Shown here: positions 7,925 to 16,990 of the stretch, one piece after another
Numbering within the stretch: position 1 is the stretch's first letter
How the letters are laid out: each line of letters opens with the position of its first letter
Assembly: GCF_017104715.1 (NCBI RefSeq)
Contig: NZ_JAAGPI010000003.1
Location: forward strand, 372,001-436,000
Origin: Burkholderia sp. Ac-20365
GTDB lineage: Bacteria > Pseudomonadota > Gammaproteobacteria > Burkholderiales > Burkholderiaceae
Reading direction: 5' to 3'
Length of the DNA stretch: 64,000 nucleotides
Translations under genes and position numbers: made by a program
The notes under the pieces: model-generated
Seen by the model: only the letters and a program-made list of their open reading frames with translations
Databases searched by the model: none
What the model was told of the DNA's origin: nothing

Positions 7925-8062
7925 TCAGTCATGCAAACGAGTCATTACTCGATCTTGGTAGATGGTTTCCACATTGGGAACAGTCTCCTGGGAGTTCACT
8001 CCTCGAATCATCGCACGTCGAGTCTCAGCATATTCGCGCCCGGCCGCCGTAGCCCTGCCCAT
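7925..8062 (-). CDS. 45-codon ORF, copy 1 of a short fragment flanking the island
   Basis: ATG 8062 to TGA 7925 encodes MGRATAAGREYAETRRAM, then IRGVNSQETVPNVETIYQD. A diverged copy encoding IRGMNSRRTFPDLQTVHQ lies at 21075-21187 in the same orientation. Both end shortly after the shared Q, and the substitutions are largely conservative at the protein level, which suggests both descend from a coding C-terminus. Whether this copy is still expressed is unknown; no ribosome site is obvious. Confidence 0.4.
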   Translation of the reverse strand: MGRATAAGREYAETRRAMIRGVNSQETVPNVETIYQDRVMTRLHD

Positions 8063-8317
8063 GACCTAGTTCATTGTTGGTATTGCCGGCGCGGGCTTGG
8101 CAGCATCATCGGGAGCGGCGTTCACCGCGACCTCGGCCCGCTCTCCGATTTTCGGATTTTCTTGAGCACCTTGGGCATGGCGTTCCGGCTTTTATCGGGC
8201 AAGGCGAGACGTCGGCCTTTATCCGCGTCCGTCGCCATCAACAGTGCCAATACACCACGAGCCAGCGGATCGGTTCGCCGCGTGCCCGGTGCGTCCGCCA
8301 TGCCCGTTCGAACCAAG

Positions 8318-10354
8318 TCAATACCGAATCTGCCGCCAATCTGTAAGCACGCACGTGTCTGGCAATTCTGTCTCGATGAACCGATCCGCGTGTGTCAAGG
8401 CGCCGAACGACACGCCGGCTTGAGTTTCGATCCAAGCTAGCGATCGCTGATATGTCTTGAACGCACCGAAGACAAATTCATCACCGGTGACGAGTTCTTT
8501 CTGCGCCATCGAATAGCCGGTCACGCTCAACTCTCCGGTCGTGTCGTGTACGAACGCAATCACTTTCCAGAACGTCAGCGGAATCCGCACGCCGTCGCGC
8601 AACGGGTCCGAAGCAAGCAATACCGGGCCGCTGATGACGCAGATTTTCATGCTGTCTTGGCGCGCGTGCTTTAGCGCATAGTCTTCCAGCCCGAGCCACA
8701 GACCGGCGTTGAGGCTTTGCATTTGCGGTACGACATTAGTGACGTGCATCGAATCGGCGTTGCCGCGCTCGGCTTCGGCGGCTGTGCCCCATGCCGGATC
8801 CTCGCGTCGCGTCATATGCCCCCGGCTGAACTTCGGCGGATTGCCGTAGCACTCGCGTAAGATCTGCCGATCTTTCGGAATGCGCGGGTCCAGCATCCAT
8901 CCCGGCCGGATTGTTCTTCTATATCGATTGCCGTCTATATTCACCGCGCTGAAGAAACACATCCGGCGAGTCGCGTGCATCACCACCGAAAAATGTAGAT
9001 AGCGAAGTTCCGTCTCCCGCTCGTTGCCATCAAACGAAAAGGAGAGCACCTGATCGGCGTCACGTACTACGCGCGGCAGCGCCACGTCGATGCCGTCACC
9101 GAGAAAATTGCGCAAGAACCCCTGCCGGCCCACGTAGTCCTGAGGTTTGCCTTCCGGTTCGACCTCGATGTCTGTGTCGGGCGATGAGGGAGCCGCAAGC
9201 GAGGCCACGACGCTGACCGACGATGTCGCGGAAGGCGTCGACGTGGCATGCACGCCGCCGTCGAGGCGAGCGATGAGGTCGCCAACATCGATCGTGACGT
9301 GAAGCGGAATCGTCAACGCAATCTGCTGGCGCGGCGACGCAGCCGGCTGAACCTGTACCGGCAAGCCCGGCCATTGCTCTACGCCCTGCTTCGTCGCAGA
9401 CAGTGCGGACCGCTTGCCGCTCAGCACGCGATGTAATGCCTCTTCGAGTAACGCCGCCGGAACCGCGTAGTTGGCCTTCAGGAAGCGTCCAGCAAAATGC
9501 AGCCCGAGCGCGTGTCCGGTGGCGAGGTCGACGATCAGCGATCCCGAGTTGCCGCCAAGCGTCGTGCAGTCGTGGAGCAACGCCGCGTCGTCCGCGAAGG
9601 TGATCTGCCCCGGCGCGAAGCGCTTGCAGTCGTACACGTTGCCGAACAGCCGGTCCATCAGCGGCGCATCCGGAATCCGGCTGTCGCGCGCAGGATAACC
9701 GATAACGGCCACGGTCTGCGCCAGACGGCTGGGACGCGTCGACAGTTTGACCGGCGCCGCGAAATCCGACTCTGCAATGCGGAGAAAGGCGAAATCCGGC
9801 CCGTCGTCTTCTTCGATATGGAGCACCTCGCGTAGCGCCAGTACACGCCGTTCTTCACGCTCGAATTCAGCGAGGAAATTCACGTCGACTTCCATCGACG
9901 GTTGACCGACGCCGATCCTGAACGTGAAACCGTCGCCGGAGCGCTTCGCAAATTCGCGCGCCACGTGGCGGTTGGTGACCATCACGTCCGACCGAATCAA
10001 CCATCCGGTTCCGACCCAGGTCAGGTACGGATGGCCTTTCAGTTCGATCCGTCCGACGCCGCGAATTGGCTGATTCAACACGGCGCTCGCCTGCGCAATC
10101 CGCGCGCGCCACGTCTCACTCTCGGCAAACTGCACGTCGAGGCGCACCGCGTCCTCGCGAATCCCCAGCACGGGACGGCCGGTGCGTAATACGATGGTTT
10201 CCGGCGTCAACGCGGCCGCATCGGATCCGTTTCGTGGCACAAACGCGACTTCCGGCGTGGCGGCCCGAAGACGCCGCTGAAGTTCCTCGCCGAGTTCCGG
10301 ATCCTGCGCCCGGAGCATGCGAAGCTTTTCGATAACCGCTGCCTGATCGACCAT
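8318..10354 (-). CDS. Trypsin-like protease fused to NUC1-type DNA/RNA endonuclease
   Basis: 678 residues. Residues 1-35 are helical (IEKLRMLRAQDPELGEEL). Residues about 85-310 form a trypsin-like fold with a complete triad: His130 (VTNRH), Asp187 (DDGPDFAFLRI) and Ser270 (TLGGNSGSL). A linker rich in Ser/Ala (about 330-400) leads to a DNA/RNA non-specific endonuclease domain (about 420-660): RGH at 511-513 with catalytic His513, then MHVTNVVPQMQSLNAGLW with metal-binding Asn549 and Glu557. The usual DRGH is SRGH here. It is the last gene of the operon, 54 bases after the EAD-trypsin gene. Inferred role: an effector whose nuclease or protease is unleashed by the upstream STAND/ATPase proteins. 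No signal peptide is seen, so it is probably cytoplasmic. Confidence 0.85.
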   Translation of the reverse strand: MVDQAAVIEKLRMLRAQDPELGEELQRRLRAATPEVAFVPRNGSDAAALTPETIVLRTGRPVLGIREDAVRLDVQFAESETWRARIAQASAVLNQPIRGVGRIELKGHPYLTWVGTGWLIRSDVMVTNRHVAREFAKRSGDGFTFRIGVGQPSMEVDVNFLAEFEREERRVLALREVLHIEEDDGPDFAFLRIAESDFAAPVKLSTRPSRLAQTVAVIGYPARDSRIPDAPLMDRLFGNVYDCKRFAPGQITFADDAALLHDCTTLGGNSGSLIVDLATGHALGLHFAGRFLKANYAVPAALLEEALHRVLSGKRSALSATKQGVEQWPGLPVQVQPAASPRQQIALTIPLHVTIDVGDLIARLDGGVHATSTPSATSSVSVVASLAAPSSPDTDIEVEPEGKPQDYVGRQGFLRNFLGDGIDVALPRVVRDADQVLSFSFDGNERETELRYLHFSVVMHATRRMCFFSAVNIDGNRYRRTIRPGWMLDPRIPKDRQILRECYGNPPKFSRGHMTRREDPAWGTAAEAERGNADSMHVTNVVPQMQSLNAGLWLGLEDYALKHARQDSMKICVISGPVLLASDPLRDGVRIPLTFWKVIAFVHDTTGELSVTGYSMAQKELVTGDEFVFGAFKTYQRSLAWIETQAGVSFGALTHADRFIETELPDTCVLTDWRQIRY

Positions 10355-10408
10355 TGACGGAGTCCTTTTTGCTGGAAAACGATGCCTGCGCGACGTGCGT
10401 CGCGGCGG

Positions 10409-11476
10409 CTAGAGCTCAATGCCCTTCGCAACAATGCCCCGCAACACCCGCGCGATTGCAATACCTTCGTTTTTCGTCAGAGCCGCCTGCCCCGCTACTT
10501 CCTGCGGCCGGCCGCCCGCTCGGTGCAACGCAATGACGTTGCCGTCGGGGTCCAGCACGGGCGACCCCGACGAACCCTCCTCCGTGTCGCTGAGATATTG
10601 CACGACCTGATCGTCGCAATACGTGATCTGGTTGCGCGCATACGCGATCCGTTTGCGCTGACCGTTCGGGTGCTGAACGATGAAGGCGCCTAGGCCGGAA
10701 CGCGCGATGACGCCATGATCCAGACGAAGCGTCGGCACGCCGTCGGGAATCGGCGCCGCGACGCGAATCACACCCCAATCGTCCGCGCCGTCGGCGATGA
10801 TGGAAGCGGGCAGGCACGCGATCGCCCGGCCGTCGAGTCCAGTGCCCGCGGCATCGTCCTCGTAGCCGAACGTGGCGGTGACAGCGACAGGGTCCAGCCC
10901 CTCCGGCCTGAGTACGTGACAGTTGGTCAACAGCAGGTCGGGGCCGATACGAAACGCGGTACCCCTCGCCTCGCCGAGCGCAATCGTGACCTCCAGACGA
11001 CACACGGCGGGCATCAGCGCGTGCACCCGTTCCAGAGCCGCAATCAGCGGTTTCAGTTGACCGCTGCGCAGCGTCAGATCGTCGTGAAACAGCAGCGCTT
11101 CAGGTTCGCTGACGTCATCACTGCCGTGGCGGAACCTCGGTTTGCCGTCGCTGTCGCGCGGTTCCGGCTGGACGCGTGGACGACGATCGTCCAGTAGCGC
11201 GGTCAGAAAGTCGTGCGACGGGCTGCGCGGAAACTCGGTCGCCGCAAGTTCGACGATACCTCGCGTCAAGCCTGCGGGCGCCGCGCAAGTGAGAATCTCG
11301 TACCAGATCATGTAGGGCGACTGGTCAGTATTGATCCGGTAGGCCCCGATCCCCGCCTTGTCTGCCGCGAACGCCGCCGCTTTCGAAGTCGGGTAAAGCC
11401 GGGTCAGCGTAAGATGCAGATCGCGCGCGACAGACAGATGGAACGGATACTGCGGTTCGTCGAATAGCGAACTCAT
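10409..11476 (-). CDS. EAD-tagged trypsin-like serine protease
   Basis: 355 residues from ATG 11476, one base after the STAND stop codon. Residues about 10-95 match the effector-associated domain 1 pattern: a helical segment LTLTRLYPTSKAAAFAAD, then YMIWYEILTCAA, then IVELAATEFP and LTALLDDRRP. EADs are adaptor domains that link effectors to STAND or other sensors through like-with-like contacts. Residues about 150-350 are a trypsin-like protease with His187 (LTNCHVL), Asp233 (ADDWGVIRV) and Ser303 (EEGSSGSPVLD). No export signal is present. In this operon it is most simply a protease module recruited through its EAD to the partner ATPase. Confidence 0.85.
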   Translation of the reverse strand: MSSLFDEPQYPFHLSVARDLHLTLTRLYPTSKAAAFAADKAGIGAYRINTDQSPYMIWYEILTCAAPAGLTRGIVELAATEFPRSPSHDFLTALLDDRRPRVQPEPRDSDGKPRFRHGSDDVSEPEALLFHDDLTLRSGQLKPLIAALERVHALMPAVCRLEVTIALGEARGTAFRIGPDLLLTNCHVLRPEGLDPVAVTATFGYEDDAAGTGLDGRAIACLPASIIADGADDWGVIRVAAPIPDGVPTLRLDHGVIARSGLGAFIVQHPNGQRKRIAYARNQITYCDDQVVQYLSDTEEGSSGSPVLDPDGNVIALHRAGGRPQEVAGQAALTKNEGIAIARVLRGIVAKGIEL

Positions 11477-11477
11477 G

Positions 11478-14400
11478 TCACACCCCCTTGGAAAGGCTGC
11501 CCGCGAAACGATCCACCAGCATCTCGAGCGGATTGGAGGCAGTGCAACAGAAAGCGAGCGCGCTCGCCCGGGCCTGGTTTGCTTCATCCAGCCGGACATG
11601 GCGATCGGGACTGAAATTCTCCAGGTACCAGTCGATCCCGCGGTCAGACAGAATACTTTGTGGTGTGAGTTTGCCGAGAAGATCGCGGACGTCGCTTTTT
11701 CCCACGGTGAGCCGCAAGCCGGGAATCGCCGCGAAAATCCCCAGCGTCGACAGTATCGAGTTCGTCAACGCGTTGAACGTGTACTGCTCCATGATCTGCA
11801 TGAAAACATCGAACAGGCCATATCGCGACGCGATGGCCCATCGGCGCCAAGCGCCGTCGAGAATAACTCTGGCTGCGGGAGGAACGCTCCTTGGCCACGA
11901 GGCGACTTCCACGGGCCGGTCCCGGGAGATGCCTTGCCAAACAGAGTCGAGCCCCGGTGGTTCAGCGCCCCAGCCTTGATGCAAACGCCTAAGTTCCTCG
12001 AACGTCCGAAGCAGACTGCGAGGTGTGTGTGACTGTGCCGTCAGATCGATGGTCACCCCTAGATCTTTCGATAAACGGGCCCCTTGCGCCAGTGCCGTGG
12101 CAAGTCTCGGCAATAAAACGTCGACGGGGGTCAGCCACGTCATCCGTCTGCGCTGGTTCTCGGTGGCGCCTTCCAGTTCCTGAGCGAGTTGCAATTCGTC
12201 GTTCAGGTGCATGTTTAAGCGTATTCGCGTGGCGAGGACAGCGCCGAGTTCGACCACATGATCTGTCCGGTCCAGCCAGCGCTCGGACAGACACCATTCC
12301 TTGAGGATGTCGTCCGCTTTCTTGAACTGGCTCTTTTCCATCTGAATCAATGCGGCAAGCATTGCGCGCTCGCGCACGATCGAAATTTCGGCCGTCGTAC
12401 CCGCCCGGGTCAGCAACTCCAATGCAGAGGCGGAAAGCGTCTGCTTACGCAATAGATAGGCTTTATGAAATAGCAGAGGATCCTGATCGCCACGCTCGGC
12501 GCGTTCGTCGAGAATACCCGACACGCTCTCATCCAGCCCGCGGGAACGTGCGGACCGGATGCGCTCCGCCGCATCCGCTTCCCATACCTCCAGCGGAACC
12601 TGATCCAGCTGCGCCATGCCGAGACGCGCTTGTAGCCACCGTTTCGCGTCGCCCTTGAGGCTTTCATCCGCATAGACCAGATACGCGCCGCAGCCGTCGC
12701 GCCAAGCGCTGTTAGCGCCTTCGACATCGTCGAGGCGTAGCCGGTGATAAACGAGCTCGGCGGCCATTTCAGGGTCGTCTGTGTCCTGCGAACGGTACCA
12801 CGCCGACGCGCGTTCGTCGATCTGGCGAACCATCGCGCCATCGGCTTCTTCGAGCACCTCAAGCGCCGAGGCCCGTATCTCGTGCCGCAGCCTTACGGCT
12901 TCGGTGCCTTCGACCAGCGACACCTCGCGGCAAATCTCGCGAAACCACTCGTCCGGCTCGCCGTCAGGCAGCTCGACGATTCCCTCCAGCACCGGCCGGA
13001 TCATATTCGCACTAAACCGTCTTAGCACCAGCGTGCCCATGGTCAGTTTCTGGTAGGCAGGGTTCTGCACGCGATTGATGATGCGGTCGTATAGAAAGCC
13101 TATGAGGATTTTCTCGGGCAGTTGCTCCGGCAAATGGTCGATCCGGCCGCCGGCCAGCGCGAGACGGTGCGCCAGATGTAGGATCAGCGGCAAACCTCGT
13201 GAGCGCGTCACGACCTCTTCCCGCACAACCGGTTCCGAGATGCCGTGCGTGGTGAGCCACGCGCGCGCGGTATCTGGCGGCAGACCGCCAAGGGGCAGCG
13301 AGCGGACCGCGCGTCCGTGCAGTTCCAGCGCGTATTGTGGCGCCCGCCCCGACACGATCACGCGCAGCCGATCGAGTGTGCTGCTCAGGCGTTCCAGCAC
13401 CGGCCAGAGTTCCTGATACCGCTCTGCGTACTGGGCGACTTCGAAGCTGTCGAGCACGAGCAGCAATGGCCGACTACCGGCCTTGTCGTCGATCTGGCGG
13501 GCGAGCGCGTCGGCGCATCCGGCCCAGTCTTGCGCGTCGATATCGACGGGCTCGAACCCGTCGATCTGTGTTCTGCACTGGTCGAGCAGCGCCGCGAGAA
13601 CCGACCGGGCGTTATCAGGCGCGAGGTCCGCGCGATCGAAGTCGAGCCACAGTAGCAGCAGGTTCTCCGGCAACGACTGAATGAAGCGGGCCGTCAGCGC
13701 GGATTTGCCGACACCGCCTACGCCGTAAATCGTCATCGCAGCCGGCTGGGACTCGTCGAACCACGCCGCGAGTACCTTCAGCTCTTCTTCGCGGCCGACG
13801 AAATCCTCTCCGGCGATTGTGAGCAGACGGTTGCGCGTGCGCCGCTGTTGCAGTGCCCGGTTCACTTCGAACGACGTAGGCAGCTCGTTCGGGACGTCGG
13901 CGAACCAGCGAATGATCTGAAGCCACCAGGCAAGTTCTTCCTCGGTGGTGTCCGACAGCGCGTACGGCGCGCCGGCCAGCACCCGCGCGACCACCCTGCC
14001 CGCCGCGGACTGGTCGTCGACGGGCGCGGCGAGCCGCAACGCTTCCAGCGAACCCGCCGCGCGGATGGCGGATTGCCGTGCCACCGGCTGCAACGTCCAC
14101 TCCTTCGCATGCGGATTGACGACCAGGGGCTGCATGCGGACGCGATCCGTTCGGGACAATCCATCGGGGGAGAACGTGGAACGCAGTGCGAAACCCGTCA
14201 GTTGCCGGTCGGACGTTTCGGGTTTGCCACGCTTGTGCGTCTCGCTGAGCGCACTCGATGCCCGCGATACGTCGGCCAACTGGTGATGCCGATAGATCTC
14301 GTCGCGATATCTGGAGGTTTGTAACAGCTCCAGCAACCTCGCCCGCGTGATGCCGCGGCTGATGTCTCCCTGAGACGCCATGTGAATTCCGATCACGCGC

Positions 14401-14918
14401 CAGTCGCTATCGAACACCGGTGCGCCGCTGCTGCCGGCTGTCGTATGCGCGTCATAACCCAGCATGGTGGCGCTGCGCTCGACCAGTTCTCCGGGGCTGA
14501 AGCGCACTTCGTCAGGCGGAAAGGACACCACCGAGATCGGGGCACCGGGATCGAGCGTTGCCACGCTCAGGCGCAACGGCGGTACGCGGGCTATCACATC
14601 CAATTTCACCAGCGCGATGCCGTAGCCGAGTTCGTCGCCCAGTCGCTCCACAGCCTCTATGGTTGTCCGCACAAACGACTGCTCGTACGGTGCGCGACCG
14701 AGGCTAAATCGCACGGTCAACTCACTTTGCGCCGAATCCCGCCCGTCGAGAAAAATATGATCCGGGAAGACGACGAGCGACGGTGTGATTAGCCAACCCG
14801 TACTATCGGTGTACGCGCGGCCCGATTCGACCGTCACTTTGACGACCGCCCTGATCGCCCGCCGCAGCCCGCTCGAGAATTGCAGAGCGTTGAACGACGG
14901 CTTACTGGTCTCGATCAT
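11478..14918 (-). CDS. Trypsin-STAND NTPase, probable sensor/executor
   Basis: 1146 residues. N-terminus (about 15-205): trypsin-like protease with His54 (VFPDHIF) and Ser164 (TAGSSGAPVFD). At the usual Asp site the motif reads GYGIALVKL, so the triad Asp seems replaced by Gly. Residues about 370-640: NACHT/NB-ARC-type STAND NTPase with FVGREEEL, Walker A GVGGVGKS (399-406) and Walker B LLLVLD (Asp490), followed by IVSGRAP and a winged-helix-like segment. Residues about 700-1146: helical repeats resembling TPR, the usual ligand-sensing part. STAND proteins of this layout (compare Avs) oligomerise on sensing an intruder and activate the N-terminal effector. It sits 9 bases after the EAD-ATPase gene and abuts the EAD-trypsin gene. 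Confidence 0.85.
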   Translation of the reverse strand: MIETSKPSFNALQFSSGLRRAIRAVVKVTVESGRAYTDSTGWLITPSLVVFPDHIFLDGRDSAQSELTVRFSLGRAPYEQSFVRTTIEAVERLGDELGYGIALVKLDVIARVPPLRLSVATLDPGAPISVVSFPPDEVRFSPGELVERSATMLGYDAHTTAGSSGAPVFDSDWRVIGIHMASQGDISRGITRARLLELLQTSRYRDEIYRHHQLADVSRASSALSETHKRGKPETSDRQLTGFALRSTFSPDGLSRTDRVRMQPLVVNPHAKEWTLQPVARQSAIRAAGSLEALRLAAPVDDQSAAGRVVARVLAGAPYALSDTTEEELAWWLQIIRWFADVPNELPTSFEVNRALQQRRTRNRLLTIAGEDFVGREEELKVLAAWFDESQPAAMTIYGVGGVGKSALTARFIQSLPENLLLLWLDFDRADLAPDNARSVLAALLDQCRTQIDGFEPVDIDAQDWAGCADALARQIDDKAGSRPLLLVLDSFEVAQYAERYQELWPVLERLSSTLDRLRVIVSGRAPQYALELHGRAVRSLPLGGLPPDTARAWLTTHGISEPVVREEVVTRSRGLPLILHLAHRLALAGGRIDHLPEQLPEKILIGFLYDRIINRVQNPAYQKLTMGTLVLRRFSANMIRPVLEGIVELPDGEPDEWFREICREVSLVEGTEAVRLRHEIRASALEVLEEADGAMVRQIDERASAWYRSQDTDDPEMAAELVYHRLRLDDVEGANSAWRDGCGAYLVYADESLKGDAKRWLQARLGMAQLDQVPLEVWEADAAERIRSARSRGLDESVSGILDERAERGDQDPLLFHKAYLLRKQTLSASALELLTRAGTTAEISIVRERAMLAALIQMEKSQFKKADDILKEWCLSERWLDRTDHVVELGAVLATRIRLNMHLNDELQLAQELEGATENQRRRMTWLTPVDVLLPRLATALAQGARLSKDLGVTIDLTAQSHTPRSLLRTFEELRRLHQGWGAEPPGLDSVWQGISRDRPVEVASWPRSVPPAARVILDGAWRRWAIASRYGLFDVFMQIMEQYTFNALTNSILSTLGIFAAIPGLRLTVGKSDVRDLLGKLTPQSILSDRGIDWYLENFSPDRHVRLDEANQARASALAFCCTASNPLEMLVDRFAGSLSKGV

Positions 14919-14927
14919 GAGAGCGCC

Positions 14928-15980
14928 TCACAGGTTCGTCAGAAGGAGGTTCAGATCGTCGTTGATGGTTTCCAGCCGTTGCGCGTCCGGAACCTTTTTC
15001 GCATCGACCCGCGCGATTGCTTCGTGTGCGAGCTTCGCCGCGTCTTCAGCGGCCAGCGCTTTCCCGTGGTACTTCGTCCAGCGAAGCAGGAAGTCGCCTA
15101 TCTCGCTTTCGTTAATGTCCGCGACCCGCAGCCGGTCTTCCTCCCAAGAGCTCTTCTTCCATCTGGTGGGGACGGGTCCCTCCGGATAGTCGATAAGCAC
15201 CAGCCGAAACCACTTGGCAAACGTCGGCTTGAGCATGTTTAGCGCCATCTGATCGAACAGGGCGCGAATCCGCGGGTCGAGCGCCGGGACACCGTCGATC
15301 AGACCGAGATCGTCGGCTACGATCCACGCACCCCTATTGCGCTCCTCCGCACGGCGAAGCATGCTGGTGCACGCTGTCTTGAACCAGGCCTCGTCGGTGG
15401 TCTGCACGTCCGGCAGCCCCCCTCCACCCAACTCTGCGAAGATCTGATCGAGTACATCTTCGGCGGTCGCGACCAAACCAGCACAGAGATAAGCGCAATT
15501 GATGCCCAGCGACTCGGCCTGACGAAAGACGATTTCTCTGGAATACGTCTTGCCCGATCCCCGTTCTCCGCGGATCAGCAGTACCTTCTGCGCAGCTTTC
15601 GGCTGCGCGAGCCGTTTCAACGCGTCACGCAGATTCACCCGATTCACGAAAATCGGGCCGTCGGACACACCGGCCGCTTCGACCGGATCTTCCGCGTCTT
15701 CCAACGCCTTGAATGCGGTGTTGACGAAAGGAAAGTTTCTTTCGCGCAAAAGCTCGCCGAGTCGACGGAGCAATTGGGCAGCCGCCAGCCTGTCCAATAC
15801 CTCCGTCCACATTATGTCCGCAGCCCCTGGAGCGATGGGGGTGAGGCCTGGCCCGCACGAATTCATGAGCAGCGAGATCTCCGGCTGCAGCTTGAACGCT
15901 GTGTATAGCTGGCGATGGAAATGCTGCGCTTCCTCGCGATGCCACGGATAACGTTCCGTTTCGAAGTATGGGTGAGCCAA
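14928..15980 (-). CDS. EAD-tagged P-loop ATPase
   Basis: 350 residues if started at TTG 15980, which has AGGAGA 6-7 bases upstream and an N-terminus LAHPYFETERYPWH that begins the homologous region; a longer frame to 16181 is not supported. Residues about 1-95 look like an effector-associated domain, in parallel with the EAD-trypsin of the same operon (FHRQLYTAFKLQPEISLLMN, ADIMWTEVLDRLAAAQ, LGELLRERNFPFVNTAF). Residues about 105-350 are a P-loop ATPase: Walker A GERGSGKT (138-145) and Walker B WIVADDLG (219-226). The promoter-proximal position suggests a sensor or switch. The exact NTPase clade was not determined. Confidence 0.75.
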   Translation of the reverse strand: MAHPYFETERYPWHREEAQHFHRQLYTAFKLQPEISLLMNSCGPGLTPIAPGAADIMWTEVLDRLAAAQLLRRLGELLRERNFPFVNTAFKALEDAEDPVEAAGVSDGPIFVNRVNLRDALKRLAQPKAAQKVLLIRGERGSGKTYSREIVFRQAESLGINCAYLCAGLVATAEDVLDQIFAELGGGGLPDVQTTDEAWFKTACTSMLRRAEERNRGAWIVADDLGLIDGVPALDPRIRALFDQMALNMLKPTFAKWFRLVLIDYPEGPVPTRWKKSSWEEDRLRVADINESEIGDFLLRWTKYHGKALAAEDAAKLAHEAIARVDAKKVPDAQRLETINDDLNLLLTNL

Positions 15981-16435
15981 AACCGTTCTCCTGCTTGCGT
16001 GCCTATCATGCTCAAGATTGGCTATTCTATTTTCGCCGCAGAGTTTAATGGAGCGGCCGGTCGATGACCATGCCATATTGCTCAACATTTTGGCGAGGGC
16101 CGGACTGTCAGGGTGAAGGCGCACACAGGCAACCTCGGACTGGTGTTGTTCGTCGCGAGCGAGATCGCAAAAGCACACCACGGCACTATCGAGACTCGAT
16201 CTGACGATACGGCTACAACTTTTTCGGTGTCACTGCCACGCAAGCGTGGAGTCGGGCAAAGTGCCTGAGAGGTCATGACTCGCGATGCTTGGAACGGCCT
16301 AACCCCTACTCCGTGCGGTGACCATCGTGCGGCAGGAGGCAGAATACGCGAGGCTGCTGGGAGCGCACTGTGGCGGCGACGTCGCTGTCGGGAGGATGGA
16401 CTCGGCGTACGTCGGACGCACGGAAGATGACGATG

Positions 16436-16990
16436 TCAGCCGGGAGGACTTGATCGCGATGTGGTCAGGGTGGTCGCCGCACCAATATCGTGAGCTCGTA
16501 ACGGCGGCAGAAAGGCGCCAGCGCTTATCATCATCTGATGCGCCTGCCGCAATTCGTCAGCGGTGAGGATGCCGTTCTTGAGACACCGCAACAGCAGTCC
16601 AATCGTCCCTGTCAGGCGTGGTCGACCTAGCAACGCCACGACCACGCCGCGTGCCTTCCTGTCGTCACTGCATACAACCAAGTCGTCAGAGGCAATAGCG
16701 TGGGCCAAACATTCTGTTTCACCTTCGCCGAGCCCGTACTTATCAACGAGTTCCAAAAAAACAGCGGCATTGAGGTCTTCGTTGCGCAATCGCACAAGCG
16801 TGCCCAATGCGAAATGTTGGGTGAGTAACTCAGCAATGGTTGTCGACTCTGCTTCGACCAGCGGACCGACTACGTACAGAGTAAGCGGAAGCGATATGAT
16901 CCCTTCAAATGCGCCTCCGTTCACCCAGTTTAAGAGGCAACAGGTGTCTACTACGATTCGCTCAGTGTAGCGTGTTGGAGTTGTAGTCAT
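16436..16990 (-). CDS. PIN-domain-like protein
   Basis: 184 residues. The N-terminal IVVDTCCLLNW supplies the first PIN aspartate, then GEGETECLAHAI (acidic centre) and VVCSDDRKAR (third acidic pair) follow in the right order for a PIN/DUF3368 fold. PIN proteins are metal-dependent RNases, often toxins. Its start overlaps the end of the HTH-ImmA gene by 29 bases, so they are translationally coupled. ImmA-type peptidase plus PIN pairs recur in mobile DNA, where the HTH/peptidase may act as regulator or antitoxin. That role is inferred here. Confidence 0.65.
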   Translation of the reverse strand: MTTTPTRYTERIVVDTCCLLNWVNGGAFEGIISLPLTLYVVGPLVEAESTTIAELLTQHFALGTLVRLRNEDLNAAVFLELVDKYGLGEGETECLAHAIASDDLVVCSDDRKARGVVVALLGRPRLTGTIGLLLRCLKNGILTADELRQAHQMMISAGAFLPPLRAHDIGAATTLTTSRSSPPG

